DNA from: Isoetes taiwanensis
Taxonomy: Eukaryota > Streptophyta > Lycopodiopsida > Isoetales > Isoetaceae
DNA length: 64,000 nt
Direction: 5' to 3'
Assembly (NCBI GenBank): GCA_021234155.1
Contig: JAJEKV010000041.1
Coordinates: forward strand, 4,580,829 to 4,644,828
In this document: positions 58,475-64,000 of the stretch, piece by piece
Numbering within the stretch: position 1 is the stretch's first letter
Layout of the letters: each line of letters opens with the position of its first letter
The notes under the pieces: model-generated
The model's input: only the letters and a program-made list of their open reading frames with translations
What the model was told of the DNA's origin: nothing
Databases searched by the model: none
Made by a program: the position numbers and the translations under genes

Positions 58475-59525
58475 GGGAAAATTACCAATATACCATTAAT
58501 GTTTTCAAAAATTTCAAAAAAGCCACCCGTATTTTTAAAATTACCAAAAAGCCATTGAGAAACCTAGCTTCAACGTAGAAAATGAACAGCAAATAACTAG
58601 AGACAGTAATACAATATAATTTCATGTCAGATTAAGATAAGATCACAAAAATCGTGCAGGATTTCTATGCCGTGTTTGTTCCCCACTGTCAGCATACGTG
58701 AATTTTCGCACTTCTTTCAATGCTTCTTCGGTTCGAATGCGCCTCTTCTTTGGACATCCAGCTCGACGATGGCTTTCTAATGGAAGCAATCTTGTTACCT
58801 ATCCAAATGTACTATCATCCCCTTCCACTACGAGACAAGTACTTCCTGCATAAGTGTTCCAATAGGGAGGCCAATGAAAACACTCATGTGCATAGTCTTG
58901 TGGATGGAGCTTCGTGAAATAAATTGCAGATATAGCATGGGAACAAGACAATCCAGAGATCTTCCAATTGTTACATGAACATGTTCTTGCCAACAAATTC
59001 GCTACCCTTGATTTTTTTTTCTGTCCATATTTCAAACACATGATCATCTGTAGGCAAAACTTGATAATATCTTGCTCGCTTTCCTGCTTCCTTTAGTTCT
59101 CTTTCTGCTTCCGAAACTAAAGATCTATGTACTGCATTTCCAAGCATTCCTATAGCAGTATTTGCAATATTCCTTCTCTCATAAAACCATGCACAAACTT
59201 TTCTTCGGATTATTTCTAGCATAGTAATAATTGGCTTACCACTAGCTTCTAAGAGCCAAGAGCTTACAAGCAGCGAAATCTTCTACGTGAAGCTCCGATT
59301 TGATCCGGCGCAATCGATAGGTGGTGGGCAGCAGAAGAATGGCGCCCAATTTTTTCCTTCTGTTAATTGTTAATAGAAGGATGGCTTTTTGGTAATTTAA
59401 AAAATACTGGTGGCTTTTTGGAAAATTTGGAAAACTTTAATGGCTTTTTCGTAATTTAGAAAATACTGGTGGCTTTTTGGAAAATTTGGAAAACTTTAAT
59501 GGTAAATTTTACTGATAATTTTCCC
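58475..59525 (-). mobile_element. MULE (Mutator-like) element with 9-bp TSD
   Basis: Exact 9-bp target duplication TAAAAAATA (58466-58474 and 59526-59534), the Mutator length. Long imperfect terminal inverted repeats start GGGAAAATTA on both sides and share phrases such as AAAAAGCCA, ACCATTAA and AGTTTTC over about 90 bp. The right arm contains an internal tandem duplication of about 64 bp. The 1051-bp interior keeps only the C-terminal part of a MURA-type transposase on the minus strand, so it is an internal deletion derivative. It lies about 380 bp upstream of the methyltransferase start codon. Confidence 0.88.
58799..59222 (-). pseudogene. MULE transposase C-terminal fragment with SWIM zinc finger
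   Basis: Two overlapping frames. The first (59222-58971) has VCAWFYERRNIA and a helical segment; the second (59047-58799) has CSCNNWKISGLSCSHAISAI, the CxC...CxH SWIM finger that follows the DDE core in MURA transposases, then YFTKLHPQDYAHECF. A frameshift near 59.0 kb separates them, and the catalytic DDE domain is absent. Confidence 0.8.
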
Positions 59526-59906
59526 TAAAAAATAAGACACTAGTATGTGAAATGCCCCTTACAGGGTAAAAGCCCAAGAGGGCTGGGTTACCTTATAGAG
59601 GGAATGCTCATCCAGCTAAATAATATATATCAGTACACTGGAATCCCAAGAACCGCCAAACAGAGGTATCGTGCATCTTTCTTTTATGATAAATTGTTGT
59701 GCATCTTTTGATCATTCGGATCCGTCTTTGATAACGATATTTATAGATTGATTAACGCTCTGTAATGCCGGATCGTTATGTTGTTCCATTTTTTCGCATG
59801 TTCTTGACCATCTATGTCATAGCAGAATCGCATCTCCTTCTGTTTGTTTTGGAAATCCGGTATCAGCAGAATCTTGAATTTGAGGTATTCTTATTCATTT
59901 TTGACA

Positions 59907-62293
59907 ATGAGGGGCCGTAATGAAGTTATGGAAGGCAAAAAAATGCTTATGATCCTCTGCGTGGGGATGTTACTAGTATTTTCCTTCATTGCATATTATG
60001 GATCATTTGTGACTTCAAGATTGATTTCTCCTGGCTCAACAACTATTGAGGAACGGATATGGCGATGGAGGCTGAGGATTAATGCTAATCCAGAAGACAG
60101 CTCTCAAGAAACAGAGGAAAATCGCGAAGAAAACAACTCTCCTGTCCTAGAAACAGAAGTCAAGTCTATGACAAGCTATTCGGACGAAGATGAAGGCGTC
60201 GATGAAATTGTTGTGAAATCTTTTCCGGTTAGCCTATTTTATCACTTTAGGCTTCCTCAGCTGCAGAGTTTACAGTCTAGATTTAATATGCAGAGCATTT
60301 ACAGGTTTGTGACTCCAGGTATAGTGAATTAATACCTTGCCTGGATCGAAACCTAATCTCTCGTCTTAAAACAAAGCCAAATTACACTTTAATGGAGCAT
60401 TATGAGCGACATTGTCCTCCTTCAGAGCGTCGGTTGAACTGTTTAATTCCTCCTCCCCCTAATTACAAAGTAAGCTTAGCAGTTGCTCTGTTTTTCTTAA
60501 TTTCCCTTGCTTCATTGGCTAATTTGAGAATGGATCAGATTCCAATACGATGGCCTATGAGCAGAGACCAGGTTTGGCAGGCAAATGTGCCTCATACATT
60601 TCTTGCCTCAGAGAAATCAGATCAACGTTGGATGGTCGTAAAGGGAGACAAAGTATTGTTCCCAGGCGGTGGAACTCATTTTCACGACGGTGCTGACAAA
60701 TACATTGCTACTCTTGGAAAGGTAACTGGTTTTGAGTTCCTCTGTAGCTAATCTTATAAAGAACCTGTTTAGTCTCAATCTTTTTTTGTCCCTGTAGATG
60801 TTAAACAACTCCGATGGCGATTTGAGTGGCAAAGGAGCAATCAGAACTGCATTAGATATAGGATGTGGAGTTGCCAGTTTTGGAGCTTACCTTCTTCCGT
60901 TAAATATTTTGGCTATGTCTATTGCTCCCAATGATGGGCATGAGAATCAAATCGAGTTTGCCCTGGAAAGGGGAATTCCAGCTACTCTTGGCGTTCTTGG
61001 TACTTTGAGGCTGCCATTTCCAAGCCAGTCTTATGATTTTGCGCACTGTTCTCGCTGTCGTATTGACTGGACTCAGCGGGGTGGAATTTTGCTTTTGGAA
61101 GTGGATAGACTGCTCAGACCAGGAGGCTATTATGCATGGTCTTCACCCCCAGCCTATCGGGATGATGAGGATGATAAGAAAATTTGGGAAGCCATTGAAG
61201 ATCTTACTAAGCGAATGTGCTGGACCATTGCAGCAAAAGAGGGTCAAACTGTGATATGGATGAAACCCTTTACAAATCAATGCTACAAAGAGCTTAATGA
61301 AGGTGCCATGCCACCATTATGCAGCAAACAAGATGACCCAGATGCTGTATGGAATGTGAAAATGAAAGCATGTATCACGCCTCTTTCTTCCTGTAAGTTT
61401 CTTCTAACTTCTTTACCTGCTTTGATTCCTGTACTTATCATATACCATATGCATAGATCGTTAATTATGAGCATTTCCAGATAATGATGAGAAGCAAGGA
61501 AGTGGTTTGTTGCCATGGCCAAAAAGACTAAATTCTCCTCCTCCACGATTGCAAGAACTAAATATCAAGAATAGTACCTTCCACAGAGACTCAGTATGCC
61601 ACTTTTTTGGTTCTCTTTATGAACCTGACAACACTTTTTTATTCTGTATCCTCTGCATGCATCCTCTGCAGGTAGCCTGGAGACAGAGAGTTGAACTCTA
61701 TTGGAAGCAACTTCGGAGTCAAGTAGAACGGGGAAGCATACGTAATATCATGGATATGAATGCACGTTTGGGTGGATTTGCAGCAGCTTTGAAGGATAAA
61801 CCTGTCTGGGTTATGAACGTGGTTCCAAGCTCAGGTCTGAACACCTTAAAAATTATTTTTGACAGAGGCTTGATAGGCACCACGCATGACTGGTAAGCTG
61901 CCAAAGACTCTAAAATTATCAATGCAAAACTTTGTCTTACCCATCCATGTGCGGAAATCCATGTGCATCCACAGGTGTGAATCCTTTTCGACTTATCCGC
62001 GTACATTTGATCTAATTCATGCTTGCGGTATACTCTCTGAAATCAAAACTCAAGGCTGCAGTCTGCAGGACTTACTCCTTGAAATGGACCGTATCTTAAG
62101 GCCAATGGGAATTGTGATAGTTAGGGACAAATCTGCTATTATACGAGAGGTGCACAAGCATCTGAAAGCCCTGCATTGGGATGCTTGGTCTATCGAGGTA
62201 GATGCCGAAGAGGATTTGCTTTCTCAAGAGGACCAGGACACCAACATTTTGTTAGCTAGGAAACAGCTTTGGCAACCTGATGAATCAATATAG
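59907..62293 (+). CDS. DUF248 (Methyltransf_29) SAM-dependent methyltransferase, Golgi type
   Basis: Plant QUASIMODO2/PMT-type proteins are Golgi type II membrane enzymes thought to methylate pectic polysaccharides. Exons 59907-60227, 60305-60469, 60539-60721, 60798-61392, 61481-61593, 61672-61892, 61975-62293 have consensus splice sites and sum to 1917 nt: 638 residues, normal for the family. Domains: a signal anchor at about residues 13-32 (MLMILCVGMLLVFSFIAYYG), an acidic stem, then SELIPCLDRN, MEHYERHCPPSERR, FPGGGTHFHDGADKY, the SAM-binding ALDIGCGVASFGAY (about 241-254), HCSRCRIDW, LLRPGGYYAWSSPP and the second half with NIMDMNARLGGFAAAL, WVMNVVPS, CESFSTYPRTFDLIHA and LLLEMDRILRP. It is closest to the PMT3/PMT8/PMT9 group from memory. 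The ATG was chosen for the anchor position. No damage is seen. Confidence 0.95.
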
Positions 62294-62713
62294 CCTGGGA
62301 AAGGATCTATACAGTTTTGGTACAAAGAGATGTGCAAATTCCTTTTCACACATGAGACATACGAATTCTCTCTCAAACCTGAACACTTAAGCATTCGGAA
62401 AGTCGTACAACTTCTTATGTTTGCAATACAACTTTTTAAGTGTGATGCAGTATACACCAATTTGTAAACTGATAATGGAACTTACGAATACATTTTGGAG
62501 GTTTTTACATTTCAATGTCATAGTGTGTGTATTGGAGCATGCTGTAAATTTCTATGTGGCTTCTAATGTTTATTCTATCATGCAAGAGAATAGCCAAGAA
62601 GTTTAGCTTCTATGTGATAGGTTCAATATCCATAGAATATTCAAGATAATGTTCCTATTGATTTTCTTAAGATGTATCATCAATTTAGTATCCCATAAGC
62701 TATGGCTTCCCAT
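62294..62713. other. 3' flank of the methyltransferase gene
   Basis: It presumably contains the 3' UTR; no poly(A) signal stands out. Nothing else is seen. Confidence 0.35.
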
Positions 62714-63409
62714 GGACGTTAAAATACCTTAACGCCCTGGTTCTCGTGTTTACAGGCTGAGATCACATCTCAGCCGTTGATTCCAGTGCTGTTATCTGCT
62801 AGTAACAGCTTCACCGGCAGACATTTTATGCTAGTAACAGTTCACAGGCCCAAGTTTTTGCTCCCTTTCCATAACATCCTAGAATATTACGGTGAGAAGC
62901 AGCCACAGCCACTGCTTTCGCATAACATCCTAGACTTTTATGCTACAATAGCCACAGTTCCGGCAAACAGCCCCTGCCTTCTCCCTTTTTTCTTCAATCC
63001 TTCCCTGCTCCTAAGATCCGGCCCCCTGCTCCTAAGATCCACTGGAGTACGCCATAGCCATGGCTTCTGTAGTAGCATTATCGGGTCCCTCGACCTCCGT
63101 AAAAGCGACCTTGTTTGCGAGATTTCTCAAGACTCTTGCCAAAATCCAAGAATGGCGCCTTCAAGATTGGGATTTATCCCGAGCCCCGCGTACCAAATCG
63201 CCGGATTTTTGTGGCTTTTTCGATCCCCAGCGGCTTGGAAAAACAGGTAGAAAGTGCCATTGAAAGCGCTAAAGAAACTTGTGCAGAAAATGCAGAGTCC
63301 GGCGAATGTGCAGCTGCTTGGGATGAGGTCGAGGAGCTTCCGGCACCTCTGCCCTGGATCCGGCCCTGGAGCAAACCCTCGAACCAGGGCGTTAAGGGCG
63401 ATAACGTCC
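62714..63409. mobile_element. inverted-repeat-bounded unit carrying a CP12 fragment
   Basis: Left arm 62714-62743 (GGACGTTA, then CCTTAACGCCCTGGTTC) and right arm 63381-63409, which read in reverse is GGACGTTA, TCGCCC, TTAACGCCCTGGTTC. About 23 of 29 positions agree. Between the arms lie about 640 bp that are mostly a fragment of a CP12 gene with its 5' flank. This is the layout of a gene-capturing (Pack-type) DNA transposon. No target duplication was established, and the right arm runs straight into a hairpin MITE. Confidence 0.5.
63060..63347 (+). pseudogene. CP12 fragment (transit peptide and N-terminal half), frameshifted
   Basis: CP12 is a small redox-switched plastid protein that ties GAPDH to phosphoribulokinase in the dark. 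The sequence starts with a transit-peptide-like MASVVALSGPSTSVKATLF, shifts frame near 63.11 kb, and then reads LEKQVESAIESAKETCAENA and ESGECAAAWDEVEEL. It thus contains the N-terminal Cys pair spaced as in CP12 and the invariant AWDEVEEL core. It then runs into transposon sequence, so the C-terminal half with the second Cys pair and GAPDH-binding tail is missing. It has no intron in the part seen. Non-functional as CP12. Confidence 0.8.
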
Positions 63410-63537
63410 TGGCCCTCGGACGTTACCAAAAAAATTGGGGCGGTGAAAATGCCGCCGGGCGCAAGCGCCAAGACGCCGGCATTTTCACTCGCCCTCAAAT
63501 TTTTTTTTAGGTAACGTCCTTGGGCCAGGACGTTATC
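63400..63537. mobile_element. hairpin MITE
   Basis: 138 bp forming an almost complete inverted repeat. Left arm GATAACGTCCTGGCCC-TC-GGACGTTACC, right arm reversed GATAACGTCCTGGCCC-AA-GGACGTTACC (26 of 28 positions), continuing through an A/T run and TGAAAATGCCG to a GC-rich loop. Within each arm GGACGTTA/TAACGTCC recurs. The RNA would fold into a long hairpin. Confidence 0.75.
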
Positions 63538-64000
63538 TACACCATATAGATTCTGTAATTAATGAATTGAGGCCCACACTCTAGAATTGGAATCTTAGTG
63601 TCTCTTTAGACTGGTCGTTATATTATGTTAATTTGTAACGTAATGGAATCTCCTTTATGATAACATAAAATCTATTGTTTAAATTTGGATTTTTCGGTCT
63701 GGAGAAAAGTTTGTTTAGATTTGTTCTTAGCTGATTTTTCTAAGGTTTTTGGTGTGTTATGGGAGATGTTGTTTTTATATTTGAAAAATGGACAGGGAAT
63801 ATGATTTGCTGTTATGCAAATCATGTTTTAATCAGGTGTAAAACCCAATCAAATCCCCCCCAGAAATTTGCTGTTTTGACCCAGAAAACTTAATCAAATA
63901 TGAGCATATCATACATCACAAGAAAGATCCCAAAGTGAATTTTCCAACACAATAAAAAACACACAAAACGGAGTCCGGATTCCAAAGTACTAAAAAAAAA
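63538..64000. other. gene-poor right edge
   Basis: AT-rich, no frame or repeat worth reporting. Confidence 0.35.

Overview
The window looks like nuclear DNA of a land plant with a large, transposon-rich genome, possibly a fern or another seed-free plant (inference). The signs are AT-rich sequence, multi-exon genes with GT-AG and some GC-AG introns, plant-type genes (P450, ORC3, aspartate kinase, a DUF248 methyltransferase, a CP12 fragment) and dense retroelement and DNA-transposon debris. No rRNA, functional tRNA, operon or CRISPR was seen. Layout from left to right: 0-1 kb holds the 5' end of a cytochrome P450 gene (minus) that runs off the left edge. 1-11 kb is gene-poor, with three copies of a tRNA-derived SINE, two tandem duplications, a LINE tail and a weak gag-like fragment. 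11.3-20.8 kb is a complete ORC3 gene (minus), which can be spliced by eye into 17 exons and 740 residues. Its fifth intron holds a young 3.18-kb copia-type LTR element that lacks protease, integrase and reverse transcriptase. 21.4-25.0 kb is a 5'-truncated LINE (plus), split by a 1.25-kb hAT-like element with an exact 8-bp target duplication. 26.0-28.8 kb is a second, two-ORF LINE (minus). 29.5-30.6 kb holds the ACT-domain exons of aspartate kinase with a 1-nt frameshift and no catalytic half. 31-35 kb is repeats. 35-42.2 kb and 48-51.5 kb, both minus, hold two degenerate copies of an unrecognised multi-exon protein family with exons in the same order. The first copy is followed by an FCP1/NIF-like phosphatase module and an Ulp1-like cysteine protease module. 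Between them lie a Ty3-gypsy chromovirus remnant flanked by LTR-like repeats, a Ty1-copia remnant and LINE tails. 53-54 kb has a decayed trihelix (Myb/SANT-like) gene, 54.2-54.5 kb a minute TRIM element, and 54.9-56.6 kb a third LINE. 57.6-59.5 kb has two adjacent DNA transposons, one a 1.05-kb MULE with an exact 9-bp target duplication and a SWIM-domain transposase remnant. 59.9-62.3 kb is an intact-looking seven-exon Golgi-type DUF248 methyltransferase gene (638 residues). 62.7-63.5 kb is an inverted-repeat-bounded unit that carries a 3'-truncated, frameshifted CP12 fragment next to a hairpin MITE. Only three loci look like ordinary functional genes here: the P450 (partial), ORC3 and the methyltransferase. 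They are unrelated housekeeping or metabolic genes and form no visible functional cluster. The likely novelties are the duplicated unknown family with its phosphatase and protease neighbours, the accessory ORF of the copia-type element, and the CP12-capturing element.
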